From Bacteroidota bacterium (GTDB taxonomy: Bacteria; Bacteroidota; Bacteroidia; 2-12-FULL-35-15), in the NCBI GenBank assembly GCA_029237775.1, contig JAQZBR010000002.1, positions 248,001-312,000 of the forward strand: a stretch of DNA of 64,000 nt, written 5' to 3'. Position 1 is the first letter of the stretch. Every line of letters starts with the position of its first letter. The notes beneath the pieces are model-generated. The model searched no databases. It was not told where the DNA came from and saw only the letters and a program-made list of their open reading frames with translations. The position numbers and the translations under genes are program-made. This document shows positions 15,575 through 24,816 of the stretch, piece by piece.

Positions 15575-16948
15575 ATGATAACCCAACGAATATCTAATCT
15601 GAGATCACGACTAACGGAGCAAGTTCACATTGCTCCGTTGTCGTTATTCAGAGTTCTGTTCGGGCTTATGATGTTCGCTTCTGTTCTGCGTTTCTGGCTT
15701 AAAGGCTGGATCACGGAATTATATGTCAAGCCGCAATTCTTCTTTAAATACTACGGTTTCGAATGGGTTGAAGTGCCCAATGAGCAGGGGTTGTACTTTT
15801 TGTTCGCTCTTGTGGCTATCTCTTCATTGTTTGTTATGCTGGGCCTTTTCTACAGAATCTCCTCGGTCGCGTTTTTCTTAAGCTTTACATACGTTGAGCT
15901 TTTAGATAAGACAAACTACCTCAATCATTATTACTTTGTAAGTATTGTTGCTTTACTGATGATCTTTCTTCCAGCCGGAAAATATTTTTCTCTGGATGTT
16001 CGTCTGCGGCTGACTCAAAAGATCACTCACGTTCAACGCTGGCTAATTGTAGTTATTCAGCTTCAGCTTGGTATCGTTTATTTTTTTGCAGGCCTCGCTA
16101 AGTTAAATTATGATTGGCTTATCAATGCCCAGCCTTTAAGAATATGGCTTCAGCCTCACACCGATATGCCTGTTATCGGATTTTTGATGGATAAAATATG
16201 GCTCGCTTATTTCTTTAGTTGGTTTGGTGCAGTATATGATCTTACCATACCTTTTTTTCTTTTAAATAAAAGAACAAGATACTTCGCCTATGCCACTGTC
16301 ATCGCCTTCCATGTGCTCACTGCAATTCTTTTCCCAATCGGAATGTTTCCGTATGTAATGATCGTAAGCACACTAATATTTTTCCCTGCACAGTTTCATT
16401 TAAAGATCATCGCGATCCTTCGCTCAATATTTACATTCTTTAAGAGTGGTGAGTCTGATGAACCGTCAGTTGCTTTAGTTTTTAGGCCCACAGTTAAAAA
16501 GATATTGATCAGCTTGTTCGTGATTCATTTTATATTTCAGGTGATCATCCCGTTCAGATTTCTGCTCTATCCGGGGAATCTTTTCTGGACAGAACAGGGC
16601 TTTCGATTTTCGTGGAGGGTTATGCTTATTGAGAAAGCGGGAAAAGCATTCTTTCATGTACGCGATCCTGACAGCAACAGAGAAGGTGAAGTGATGATGA
16701 ACAATTATCTTACACCAAACCAGGAAAAGATGATGGCTACGCAGCCTGATATGATATTGCAGTATGCCCGGTTTCTGGAAAAGAAATACGAAGAGACAGG
16801 TATGCGGGATCCTCAAATTACAGTTGAAAGTTATGTTACCCTGAATGGAAAAGGGAGCCGGTTATTCATCAACAGATATGTTGACCTGACCAGGATAAAT
16901 GATAGTTTTACAAATAAATGGTGGATTCTGCCATTAGAAGAGAAATGA
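15575..16948 (+). CDS. HTTM-domain membrane protein (gamma-carboxylase-like fold)
   Basis: The 457-residue protein belongs to the HTTM (horizontally transferred transmembrane) family, related to vitamin-K-dependent gamma-glutamyl carboxylase. About eight hydrophobic segments occur in residues 20-320 (for example LFRVLFGLMMFASVLRF, LIVVIQLQLGIVYFFAGLAK), with the typical YFFAGLAKLNYDWL motif. A soluble C-terminal region (about 330-457) contains EQGFRFSWRVMLIEKAG, a motif shared with carboxylase-like members. The biochemical activity in bacteria is unestablished. In this operon it sits between imelysin and a TonB receptor, so modification or assembly of the surface uptake proteins is a possible role. 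It overlaps the receptor gene by 4 bp. Confidence 0.85.
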   Translation: MITQRISNLRSRLTEQVHIAPLSLFRVLFGLMMFASVLRFWLKGWITELYVKPQFFFKYYGFEWVEVPNEQGLYFLFALVAISSLFVMLGLFYRISSVAFFLSFTYVELLDKTNYLNHYYFVSIVALLMIFLPAGKYFSLDVRLRLTQKITHVQRWLIVVIQLQLGIVYFFAGLAKLNYDWLINAQPLRIWLQPHTDMPVIGFLMDKIWLAYFFSWFGAVYDLTIPFFLLNKRTRYFAYATVIAFHVLTAILFPIGMFPYVMIVSTLIFFPAQFHLKIIAILRSIFTFFKSGESDEPSVALVFRPTVKKILISLFVIHFIFQVIIPFRFLLYPGNLFWTEQGFRFSWRVMLIEKAGKAFFHVRDPDSNREGEVMMNNYLTPNQEKMMATQPDMILQYARFLEKKYEETGMRDPQITVESYVTLNGKGSRLFINRYVDLTRINDSFTNKWWILPLEEK

Positions 16949-19152
16949 GAATATTAATATCAGTTTTGCTTATTGTCCTGAATCCTGTTCTTTTGTTTGC
17001 TCAGGATTCAACGGCTGTTAAAAAAGATTCTATAAAAAGGCTGAAGGAGGTCACTGTAGAGGCTGAAAAAGACAATGCTTTCGGAATTACAAGATTAAAG
17101 CAGGTCGAGGGTACTGCTATCTATGCGGGGAAGAAAAATGAAGTGATTGTTCTTGATGATGTAAATGGAAATACTGCTGCCAACAACCCCCGTCAGGTGT
17201 TCGGAAAAGTAGCTGGACTTAACATCTGGGAAAGTGATGGGGCAGGAATTCAGCTTGGGATAGGAGGAAGAGGCCTAAGCCCAAATCGCGTTTCCAATTT
17301 TAACACGCGGCAGAATGGGTATGATATCAGCGCTGATGCACTCGGATATCCTGAAAGTTACTACACGCCCCCGGTTGAAGCGCTGGAGAGGATAGAAGTT
17401 GTACGTGGTGCTGCATCCTTGCAATATGGAACTCAATTCGGTGGCTTTATTAACTTTAAGTTCCGACAGGCTCCGGAAAATAAGCTTATTCACGTCCGTG
17501 CTAAACAAACGATCGGCTCCTTTGGCTTTTACAACACCTTTACTTCAGTTAGCGGTACGATAAAAAAGATCACTTATAACACATTTTATCAATTTAAACG
17601 CGGGGACGGGTGGAGGCCGAATTCAGGTTTCAATGCGCACACGGCATTTGCAGGACTCACTTATTCCGTGAATAAGAAGTTGAAGATCGGCCTCGAATAT
17701 ACATTCATGGAATATCTCGCTCAGCAACCCGGTGGGTTGACTGATAAGCAATTTTTAAAAGATCCGCAGCAATCAAACCGCAAACGCAATTGGTTCCGGG
17801 TAAACTGGAATCTCGCTGCATTAAATTTAGATTACGAGATCAACGAAAGTTCAAGGATCAACTGGCGTTCATTCACGCTGTACGCTCAACGTGACGCCCT
17901 GGGTAATCTGGGACGCATCGACAGGCTGGATGTAGGCGCTGACAGGGATTATCTGCAGGACAAGTTCAGGAATTTCGGATCGGAGCTTCGTTATCTAAAA
18001 CAGTATTCGTTACTTAAGACCGTTTCAACCTTTTTAGTTGGCGCCAGGTATTACCAGGGAACCACTTACAGAAAGCAAGGTTTGGGTAACAATAAAAGCT
18101 CAGCTGATTTTTATTTCAATAACCCGGAAGATCTCGAGCATTCCAACTATACTTTTCCCAGCAGGAACATCGCTTTGTTTAGTGAAAATGTATTTAGGAT
18201 AACTTCCAGGCTCAACATCACTCCAGGAGTCCGTTTGGAATACATCAGCACCAACTCAAGAGGGTATTATCATGAAGAGTCCAGTGATCTCGCAGGAAAT
18301 ATTTTGTACGAAAGAAATGTAGAGGATAACCGCAGCAGCAACAGGAAATTCTTCCTTGGCGGAATAGGTGCGGGTTATAAGCTCAACAAAAGTATTGAGT
18401 CCTACATAAACTTTTCCCAGAACTATCGTTCTATTAATTTTAACGATATGCGTATCATTAACCCGAATGCCCGGGTGGACAATGATCTCAAAGATGAAAG
18501 CGGATATTCATCGGATATAGGGATTCGGGGAAATATAAAAAACTATCTGAACTTCGATCTCAGCCTTTTCTTTTTGAAATATAATGGCCGCATCGGGTCC
18601 ATCCAGAAGGTGGATAGTACAACCTATCAGATCTACCGGTACAGGACAAATGTGTCGGATTCCCGCAACTATGGCCTGGAAAGCTTTGTGGAGCTGGACT
18701 TCTATAAACTTTTTGCAGGAAGTGACAAGAAACTCGGAATCTCTGTCTTTGCAAATTATGCGTTTATAACAGCTGAGTACATAAATAGCAAAGAGCCATC
18801 TGTTAAAGACGGAAACCGGGTAGAACTTGTTCCGCAACAAATTTTAAGAACAGGATTAAATATTTCATACAAGGAGTTTAAATTAACAGGTCAGTACGCT
18901 TATACTTCGGAACAATTTACCGAAGCGTCTAACGCGGTCTCAACAAGTACATCCGTGGATGGTTTAATACCATCATACTCAGTATTGGACGCGTCATTGA
19001 GTTATTCTTTCAGATGGGTTTCAATTTCGACTGGAGTGAACAACCTGCTGAACAATTATTATTTCACAAGGAGGGCGGACGGATATCCGGGGCCCGGCAT
19101 AATTCCTTCGGACGGAAGAAGCTTTTATGTTACACTCGGCATTAAAATTTGA
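16945..19152 (+). CDS. TonB-dependent outer-membrane receptor
   Basis: The start at 16945 is chosen because it forms an ATGA overlap with the previous stop and begins a signal peptide (MRILISVLLIVLNPVLLFAQ). The mature protein of about 715 residues has a plug domain (NPRQVFGKVAGLNIWESDG, then RGLSPNRVSNF and VEALERIEVVRGAASLQYG) and a 22-strand barrel ending GRSFYVTLGIKI. It lacks the CarboxypepD_reg/SusC extension and so resembles siderophore or iron-complex receptors (FecA-like) rather than glycan receptors. As the last gene after DUF4856, imelysin and HTTM, it probably imports the substrate captured by those proteins. Substrate identity (iron chelate versus other metal) cannot be read from sequence. 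Confidence 0.92.
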   Translation: MRILISVLLIVLNPVLLFAQDSTAVKKDSIKRLKEVTVEAEKDNAFGITRLKQVEGTAIYAGKKNEVIVLDDVNGNTAANNPRQVFGKVAGLNIWESDGAGIQLGIGGRGLSPNRVSNFNTRQNGYDISADALGYPESYYTPPVEALERIEVVRGAASLQYGTQFGGFINFKFRQAPENKLIHVRAKQTIGSFGFYNTFTSVSGTIKKITYNTFYQFKRGDGWRPNSGFNAHTAFAGLTYSVNKKLKIGLEYTFMEYLAQQPGGLTDKQFLKDPQQSNRKRNWFRVNWNLAALNLDYEINESSRINWRSFTLYAQRDALGNLGRIDRLDVGADRDYLQDKFRNFGSELRYLKQYSLLKTVSTFLVGARYYQGTTYRKQGLGNNKSSADFYFNNPEDLEHSNYTFPSRNIALFSENVFRITSRLNITPGVRLEYISTNSRGYYHEESSDLAGNILYERNVEDNRSSNRKFFLGGIGAGYKLNKSIESYINFSQNYRSINFNDMRIINPNARVDNDLKDESGYSSDIGIRGNIKNYLNFDLSLFFLKYNGRIGSIQKVDSTTYQIYRYRTNVSDSRNYGLESFVELDFYKLFAGSDKKLGISVFANYAFITAEYINSKEPSVKDGNRVELVPQQILRTGLNISYKEFKLTGQYAYTSEQFTEASNAVSTSTSVDGLIPSYSVLDASLSYSFRWVSISTGVNNLLNNYYFTRRADGYPGPGIIPSDGRSFYVTLGIKI

Positions 19153-19202
19153 TGCTATAATCTCATTGGCAGACGTAACGGATCATTGGATCTACAAACT
19201 TT

Positions 19203-20585
19203 TTATTCACTCAATACCTGGAATTTCAGATCATATCCCAGCCTTAATTCTCTATTGGTAAAATGATTTGTGTCTGCCTTGATCTCGGAAGAGTAAAGCA
19301 TTCCGCTGGAAGGAAGCGGAGTAAGTGTAATGGTAGTATCAGCGGGTAATGTTTTGTTAAGCTCTGTGACATATCTGATCCGTTCATCGTGTGCTTTTGC
19401 GTACTTAGGACAGATCACGGATTGATGCCAAAGGTTATATCCTAAAATAAGAACTGCTAACATCAAAGCTGATCGTTTCAGCACGCTGATCACCGGTTCT
19501 GAAATATATCCTGAATATCCTGCGTAGAAACAAACCGCTGTGACATAAACACTGAACAAAAAAGAAATAATGAACCATAACCGTGGAGGCCCTGTCTCCA
19601 TCATCACATAAGCAATTAAAACAAATACAAGCAGAACAAGGGAAAGGAAGATTATCGTTGCTAGCTTAAAAAACGCGTTGAAGGTTATTGTCGCGTTTCG
19701 CCCACCCATGCTGCTTCCGATGACGATGAATGGAACGCCAAACGCTATCACGTAAGCCAAACGGAAAGGAATAAATAATACTCCGAATTTTATTACTGAC
19801 TTTATCGTAAACAAGAATGCCTGTCCGACATGACGTTCCGGAAACAGCTGATCACGTAAGTAATTGCCCGGGGCAATCAGAAAAATAACGAATGCTATTC
19901 CGAAAACGATATAGGGAATTGTTAGTCGCTGTACAAGCAAGTCATTTTTAAACGACTGAAAGTCTTGCGAAGCTTTATACCGATAAATAATAACAAGTAA
20001 AAAGAGAACACCATAGATCACCGAATAAACTTCCGATGACCCTCCTGCGTAAATCAAACACAGGCTTGAGAAAAGTATCGAAATTAGTTTAGAGGAATTT
20101 CCAAATATAAAAGTGCAGGCCCAGACAAATGCAATTACGCTCCATAAGTAAGAGCTCAGGCTGCAATACCAGATCCAGGTTTCACCGATATCAACGCTTG
20201 AAAAGAAGAGGAGAATAATAAAATAAACCGCGGTGATTCTTTGATTCGGTTTACTTAAGTTAAATTCAAAATGATAGGAGAGTGCCTGTATAAGTTTATA
20301 AATTCCCGTTAGCAATAGCACAAAGCTTGCAGACGGATATAAAAAGTACCAGGTCTGGTTAACATCGAGCAGGCTGTAGATCACATCCATTAAAAAGGTA
20401 GCAGCATACCTGCCGCACCATTCAATGTATTGTGAGGTAACACCAGTAATTATGCCGTGACTGCGCACGTCAGAGATGAAGAAATAATCATCTGTGGCTA
20501 AGCGTGAATAGTAACATAGAAGGGAAAAAAGAGCAAAAAAAAGTGCCGACACGAAAGCGAGTAGGAGAGTGTAGCGTTTGCTCAT
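19203..20585 (-). CDS. polytopic membrane protein, DUF6056-like (possible GT-C glycosyltransferase)
   Basis: The 460-residue protein has about ten to eleven hydrophobic helices. Its first external loop contains RLATDDYFF followed by EWCGRYAATF, an arrangement (acidic pair after TM1, then WxGR) like DUF6056 proteins and lipid-linked-sugar GT-C glycosyltransferases. The last 60 residues are predicted extracytoplasmic. No operon partner is visible. Its -7 box lies only 4 nt upstream of the ATG. A transferase activity is only inferred from topology. Confidence 0.7.
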   Translation of the reverse strand: MSKRYTLLLAFVSALFFALFSLLCYYSRLATDDYFFISDVRSHGIITGVTSQYIEWCGRYAATFLMDVIYSLLDVNQTWYFLYPSASFVLLLTGIYKLIQALSYHFEFNLSKPNQRITAVYFIILLFFSSVDIGETWIWYCSLSSYLWSVIAFVWACTFIFGNSSKLISILFSSLCLIYAGGSSEVYSVIYGVLFLLVIIYRYKASQDFQSFKNDLLVQRLTIPYIVFGIAFVIFLIAPGNYLRDQLFPERHVGQAFLFTIKSVIKFGVLFIPFRLAYVIAFGVPFIVIGSSMGGRNATITFNAFFKLATIIFLSLVLLVFVLIAYVMMETGPPRLWFIISFLFSVYVTAVCFYAGYSGYISEPVISVLKRSALMLAVLILGYNLWHQSVICPKYAKAHDERIRYVTELNKTLPADTTITLTPLPSSGMLYSSEIKADTNHFTNRELRLGYDLKFQVLSE

Positions 20586-20589
20586 GATT

Positions 20590-20597
20590 CAAATGTA
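20590..20597 (-). promoter_or_regulatory. -7 box 4 nt upstream of the DUF6056-like gene
   Basis: On the minus strand the sequence reads TACATTTG-AATC-ATG. This is a perfect TAnnTTTG box placed so that transcription should begin at or next to the start codon. No -33 element was recognised. Confidence 0.45.
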
Positions 20598-21089
20598 AAC
20601 TCTTTTTTTCTTTTGTCTTGAAATAAAAAAGAACTCCCACTTTTTGAAAGGCCAAAAAGCTCCAAAAAGCCTTTTGATCCTGTAAGGCGATTTGTTCTTC
20701 ACTCTCGTGCAGAACAAACACGGCTAAATTGATCGCTATCAATCATTATCATCCCAATTTTAATTCGACTGGCGATCATTTACCGCTATCACTTAACAGG
20801 GTCAATGTCACCTGGTGATATTGCAAATATTATAAATGTTAATTGAACTGTAATCCGAAGTAGCGCGCGAGGATTGAACCAACGAGATGCCGTGTTGCAC
20901 GCGGGAAGTCCCGCAACTGCGGGATTGGTTCTTGATCCCGATAGCTATCGGGATTTGTTTCTTTTCTTTCAAGAAAAAAGAAGTAAACAAAAAAGCCCCT
21001 CATTTCTGAGAGACTTTTTTGTCGTAGCATAAATAATAAAAAATTGTTTCCGCTGTCCCTCTCCTTCGGAGAGGGTAGGGTGAGGTATT
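20598..21089. repeat. about 490-bp intergenic repeat region with 20-bp palindrome
   Basis: There is no gene. The perfect palindrome ATCCCGATAGCTATCGGGAT is at 20935-20954 and is followed by a T/A-rich imperfect hairpin around CAAGA (20957-20981). A similar hairpin in the opposite orientation (TTGTCTTGAAA) is at about 20605-20632, so the region between may be one element with imperfect inverted ends. The part 20855-20990 resembles 62120-62236 (GATTGAACCAACGAGATGCCG-like, then the palindrome, then the hairpin). A TTCG-containing stem-loop (21057-21075) begins a GAGGGTAGGGTGAGG-type repeat. Confidence 0.6.
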
Positions 21090-21434
21090 CTATTTTACTG
21101 ACTCAACAACAGCTTTGAAAGCTTCAGGATGGTTCATTGCAAGATCAGCAAGAACCTTACGGTTCAATGACATTCCTTTAGCATGAACTTTACCCATGAA
21201 CTGAGAGTAAGATAATCCGTGAGGACGAACTCCTGCGTTGATACGCTGGATCCAGATTGCACGGAAATTACGTTTCTTTTGTTTTCTGTCGCGGTAAGCG
21301 TACGTCAAACCTTTTTCTAAAACATTCTTAGCAATTGTAAGGACGTTCTTACGAGCTCCCCAATAACCTTTTGTTTGTTTTAATACTTTTTTTCTTCTGG
21401 CTCTTGAGGCCACCGAGTTAACCGATCTAGGCAT
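21090..21434 (-). CDS. rplT: 50S ribosomal protein L20
   Basis: bL20 binds 23S rRNA and is required early in 50S assembly. The 114-residue length and signature are standard: [20 protein letters not shown] at the start, [32 protein letters not shown] and the C-terminal [12 protein letters not shown]. It is the last gene of thrS-infC-rpmI-rplT. The 159-bp gap to rpmI contains AT-rich direct repeats (AATTATGGATTATAGATTAT-like), not an obvious L20 leader structure. Confidence 0.98.
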   Translation of the reverse strand: MPRSVNSVASRARRKKVLKQTKGYWGARKNVLTIAKNVLEKGLTYAYRDRKQKKRNFRAIWIQRINAGVRPHGLSYSQFMGKVHAKGMSLNRKVLADLAMNHPEAFKAVVESVK

Positions 21435-21593
21435 TTCTTTTTTGTGTTTTGGCTACAGTGTCCGACAGTTAACGGATCTTAAAACTGGTTGCCTGGTTTA
21501 TAATTTTTGAACTGTAATTTTTTGAATTATGGATTATAGATTATAAATTATGGATGACGAACTGATTTATAATTCATCATTCATCATTTAAAA

Positions 21594-21794
21594 TTATTTT
21601 CCAATTGTCAACATTGCTTTTACGCGAGGCATATCCGACTTGTCAACAAGGCCAGTGTGAGTTAAAGCACGTTTAGCTTTTGTTGTTTTTTTGGTCAGGA
21701 TGTGACTTTTGAAAGCATGTTTTCTTTTTACTTTCCCTGTTCCGGTCAAAGAGAATCTCTTTTTTGCTCCGGACATTGTTTTCATTTTTGGCAT
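21594..21794 (-). CDS. rpmI: 50S ribosomal protein L35
   Basis: bL35 is a small basic 50S protein. The 66 residues begin [20 protein letters not shown] and contain [14 protein letters not shown], the family signature. It lies between infC and rplT in the conserved cluster, 73 bp after infC. Confidence 0.98.
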   Translation of the reverse strand: MPKMKTMSGAKKRFSLTGTGKVKRKHAFKSHILTKKTTKAKRALTHTGLVDKSDMPRVKAMLTIGK

Positions 21795-21867
21795 CTTACC
21801 TATTTATTGATTATTAATTAAACTGCTATTTTATATTCATTTTACTCTCCATTCTCCCGACTCCTAA

Positions 21868-22509
21868 CTACTTCGTCTTCTTAGGAGCGATGACCATGAT
21901 CATCTTTTTTCCTTCCAATAATGGCAGCTGTTCTGCTTTACCATAATCTTCCAGCTCATTCACAAAACGAAGCAATAAAATTTCGCCCTGCTCTTTAAAT
22001 AATATCGAACGTCCTTTGAAAAACACGAATGCTTTTACTTTTGAACCTTCCTGTAAGAATTTTATAGCGTGATTCTTTTTAAAATTGAAATCATGCTCAT
22101 CTGTCTGCGGCCCGAAACGGATCTCTTTGATCACTGTTTTCGCAGCTTTTGCTTTCAGCTCTTTTTGTTTCTTTTTCTGGTCGTATAAGAACTTCTTATA
22201 ATCAACTACCTTACATACAGGCGGCTCAGCGTTCGGAGAAATTTCCACAAGGTCTAAACCCGCTTCTTTTGCAATTTCTCTTGCCTTCTCGATAGGAAAT
22301 ACTCCCTGCTCGATGCCTTCACCTACAACACGGACTTCACGAGCTCTGATGCGCTCATTGATGTTGTGAAGATCTTCTTTTCTTCTTGGTCCGCCTCTTC
22401 CAAAACGACTGTCGGGACGAGGACCGGTTTGTGCCGGCTTTGCAAAATTCCCACCCGGTTTATTGAATGGTGGCTTGTTGTTGCTGCTGTTGTTAAATGG
22501 CGCTGCTAT
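21868..22509 (-). CDS. infC: translation initiation factor IF-3, apparent ATA start
   Basis: IF-3 prevents premature 50S joining and proofreads the start codon. The first ATG in frame (22248) would delete the whole N-terminal domain, because the open frame upstream encodes [39 protein letters not shown], the conserved IF-3 N-domain. The frame extends to ATA at 22509-22507 (ATA GCA GCG CCA TTT AAC), which lies 8 nt after AAGGAGG on the minus strand, a perfect Shine-Dalgarno in a genome that otherwise shows almost none. This gives 213 residues with an Asn/Pro/Gly-rich N-terminal extension. A non-canonical infC start parallels the AUU start of E. coli infC, where IF-3 represses its own translation; the same logic is inferred here. 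Confidence 0.9.
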   Translation of the reverse strand: MAAPFNNSSNNKPPFNKPGGNFAKPAQTGPRPDSRFGRGGPRRKEDLHNINERIRAREVRVVGEGIEQGVFPIEKAREIAKEAGLDLVEISPNAEPPVCKVVDYKKFLYDQKKKQKELKAKAAKTVIKEIRFGPQTDEHDFNFKKNHAIKFLQEGSKVKAFVFFKGRSILFKEQGEILLLRFVNELEDYGKAEQLPLLEGKKMIMVIAPKKTK

Positions 22510-22517
22510 AGCTTGTT

Positions 22518-22524
22518 CCTCCTT
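22518..22524 (-). promoter_or_regulatory. strong Shine-Dalgarno of infC
   Basis: AAGGAGG on the minus strand lies 8 nt before the ATA codon at 22509. It decides the infC start and is unusual, since other genes in the window lack such a site. Confidence 0.75.
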
Positions 22525-22590
22525 ATTATTGGTTAATGGTTAAAAGTTATTGGTTAATAGGGCCGTACTTATTCTGCCTGAATTAACTAT

Positions 22591-24513
22591 TTACTGATTA
22601 ACTACACTTAAATTCTTCTCAATCTCGTCCTGAATGATCTTTGCGAAACCTTCTATTGAAAAGCTTCCCAGATCACCTTCGGCCTGCTTACGCACTGAAA
22701 CCTGGTTTTCTGCCTCTTCTTTCTCCCCAACGATCAGCATATACGGTACTTTTTGTAACTCAGTATCACGTATCTTTTTGCCGATCTTCTCATTCCGGTC
22801 GTCAACGAGCCCGCGAATATCGTAATTTTTTAGCAATTCTAAAACTTTTTTGATCGGGAGGATCGAGATCTGTTCAGGGGTGAGCCATAAAGGGAATTTT
22901 CCGGCACAATGCTCAATTAAAACCGCTATGAATCGCTCCAGAGAGCCAAATGGCGCCCTGTGGATCATTACCGGACGGTGTTTCATATTATCAGATCCTG
23001 TATATTCCAGTTCAAAGCGCTCCGGTAGGTTGTAATCCACCTGGATCGTTCCCAGCTGCCATTTCCTCCCCAAAGCATCTTTTACCATAAAATCCAGCTT
23101 CGGGCCGTAAAATGCTGCTTCACCGGTCTCAACAACCGTTTTTAAGCCTTTTTCCGCTGCCGATTCGATGATCGCCTGTTCAGCCAGTTTCCAGTTCTCG
23201 TCTGAACCAATATATTTTTCTTTGTTTTCAGGATCGCGCAATGAGATCTGCGCAGTGAAATCCTGGAAATCCAAGGCTTTGAATACATAAAGCACCAGGT
23301 CGATCACTTTCAAAAACTCTTCTTTTACCTGGTCGGGGCGACAAAATAAATGTGCATCATCCTGTGTAAAACCACGAACACGTGTCAATCCATGTAACTC
23401 TCCCGCCATTTCGTAACGGTAAACTGTTCCGAATTCAGCAAAGCGCAAAGGAAGATCTTTGTAGGAGCGTGGCGCTGTCTTGTAAATTTCGCAGTGGTGC
23501 GGACAATTCATCGGTTTCAGGTAGAATTCTTCCCCTTCATGAGGAGTTAAGATCGGCTGAAACGAATCTTTTCCGTATTTTTCATAGTGGCCTGAAGTCA
23601 CATATAATTTCTTGTTTCCAATGTGCGGGGTAACGACAGGCAAATAACCCGCTTTCATTTGTGCCTTTTGCAAGAATTGCACTAAACGTTCGCGAAGCAT
23701 TGCGCCTTTGGGTAACCATAATGGTAATCCCATTCCGACATTCTCAGAGAAAGCGAACAATTCAAGCTCTTTTCCAAGTTTTCTGTGATCGCGTTTTTTA
23801 GCTTCTTCAAGAAGAACTAAATAATCTGTGAGATCCTTTTGTTTAGGAAAAGTAACAGCATACACACGTGTTAACTGCTTGTTCTTTTCATCGCCTCTCC
23901 AGTACGCTCCGGCAACATTCATGAGCTTTACAGCCTTGATGAATCCGGTATTAGGAATATGTGGGCCGCGACAAAGATCCGTGAAGTTTCCTTGTGTATA
24001 GAATGTGATCTGTCCGTCCTGCAGGCCTTCCAGAAGATCTAATTTATATTCGTCACCTTTTTCTTTAAAATATGAAACAGCATCGGCTTTTGATACTTCC
24101 TTCCGCACATATGCGTTACCCTGGCGAGCAAGCTCCAGCATCTTATCTTCCACTTTCTTGAAATCTTCCTGAGAGAAAGCTTTCCCACCCAAGTCGATAT
24201 CATAATAAAAACCATTTTCAATTGCCGGTCCGATCCCGAATTTTGTCCCGGGATACAATGTTTCGAGCGCTTCCGCCATTAAGTGAGCAGAGGAGTGCCA
24301 CATGGTGGACTTTCCTTCCGTGTCGTTCCATGTCAATAACTGAAGTTTTGCATCTTTTTCGATCGGACGGGAAGAGTCCCATACTTCACCATCAACTTTG
24401 GCTGCTAAAACATTTCTTGCTAAACCTTCGGAGATGGAGAGTGCGACCTGGTGCGCAGTAGTTCCTTTTTCGTATTCACGAACAGAACCATCGGGTAGTG
24501 TAATTTTTATCAT
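22591..24513 (-). CDS. thrS: threonyl-tRNA synthetase
   Basis: This class II synthetase charges tRNA-Thr. The 640-residue protein has a TGS domain (1-60), the editing domain with [11 protein letters not shown] (about 73-83) and the catalytic core. Motif 2 region [12 protein letters not shown], the zinc-ligand segment [10 protein letters not shown] and motif 3 [11 protein letters not shown] are seen, followed by the anticodon-binding domain ([13 protein letters not shown] onward). It leads the thrS-infC-rpmI-rplT cluster; the 81-bp gap to infC contains a TTATTGGTTAAT direct repeat (22528-22560). Confidence 0.98.
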   Translation of the reverse strand: MIKITLPDGSVREYEKGTTAHQVALSISEGLARNVLAAKVDGEVWDSSRPIEKDAKLQLLTWNDTEGKSTMWHSSAHLMAEALETLYPGTKFGIGPAIENGFYYDIDLGGKAFSQEDFKKVEDKMLELARQGNAYVRKEVSKADAVSYFKEKGDEYKLDLLEGLQDGQITFYTQGNFTDLCRGPHIPNTGFIKAVKLMNVAGAYWRGDEKNKQLTRVYAVTFPKQKDLTDYLVLLEEAKKRDHRKLGKELELFAFSENVGMGLPLWLPKGAMLRERLVQFLQKAQMKAGYLPVVTPHIGNKKLYVTSGHYEKYGKDSFQPILTPHEGEEFYLKPMNCPHHCEIYKTAPRSYKDLPLRFAEFGTVYRYEMAGELHGLTRVRGFTQDDAHLFCRPDQVKEEFLKVIDLVLYVFKALDFQDFTAQISLRDPENKEKYIGSDENWKLAEQAIIESAAEKGLKTVVETGEAAFYGPKLDFMVKDALGRKWQLGTIQVDYNLPERFELEYTGSDNMKHRPVMIHRAPFGSLERFIAVLIEHCAGKFPLWLTPEQISILPIKKVLELLKNYDIRGLVDDRNEKIGKKIRDTELQKVPYMLIVGEKEEAENQVSVRKQAEGDLGSFSIEGFAKIIQDEIEKNLSVVNQ

Positions 24514-24572
24514 AATTTTCTTTTATCCAAACACCCCAACAAACGGGCGCAGGTGATTAATAATAAGGGTTG

Positions 24573-24602
24573 CAAATATAGATTTATTTGGGGAGATAGC
24601 AA
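24573..24602 (-). promoter_or_regulatory. thrS promoter
   Basis: On the minus strand: TTG (24602-24600), exactly 19 nt, TATATTTG (24580-24573). The leader to the thrS start at 24513 is about 55 nt. Confidence 0.7.
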
Positions 24603-24816
24603 GGGTTTTTATCTTTTACCACTAAGGCACAAAGCCCACTAAGAAAGGAGGGGAAGAGGTTAGCAACAAAAAAATGTTAAACGGAGAGTTTCAAAGTTTT
24701 ATATGGAGTCATTGCCTTTGCGCTCTTTGCGTCTTTGCGAGAGATCATCTGTGGCTGAAGCTGATTTTCAATCAATTGGAATGTTTTTTTTACGTGAATT
24801 AATAAAAGTTCATGAG
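24603..24816 (+). repeat. intergenic stretch with dispersed ACCACTAAGGCACAAAG-type repeats
   Basis: Copies are at 24616-24650 (ACCACTAAGGCACAAAGCCC) and, inverted, at about 24711-24743 (GCCTTTGCGCTCTTTGCG, TCTTTGCGAGAG). An ATG at 24703 opens in frame with the next gene but runs through the repeat and should not be used as the start. No other gene is seen. Confidence 0.65.

Noticed and set aside
21057-21075. strong TTCG stem-loop just downstream of rplT
   Set aside because: Considered as the rplT terminator, but no T-run follows on the minus strand and the sequence belongs to a dispersed GAGGGTAGGG-type repeat.
22248-22250. ATG start of infC near 22248
   Set aside because: It would remove the conserved N-domain of IF-3, which is encoded in frame upstream.
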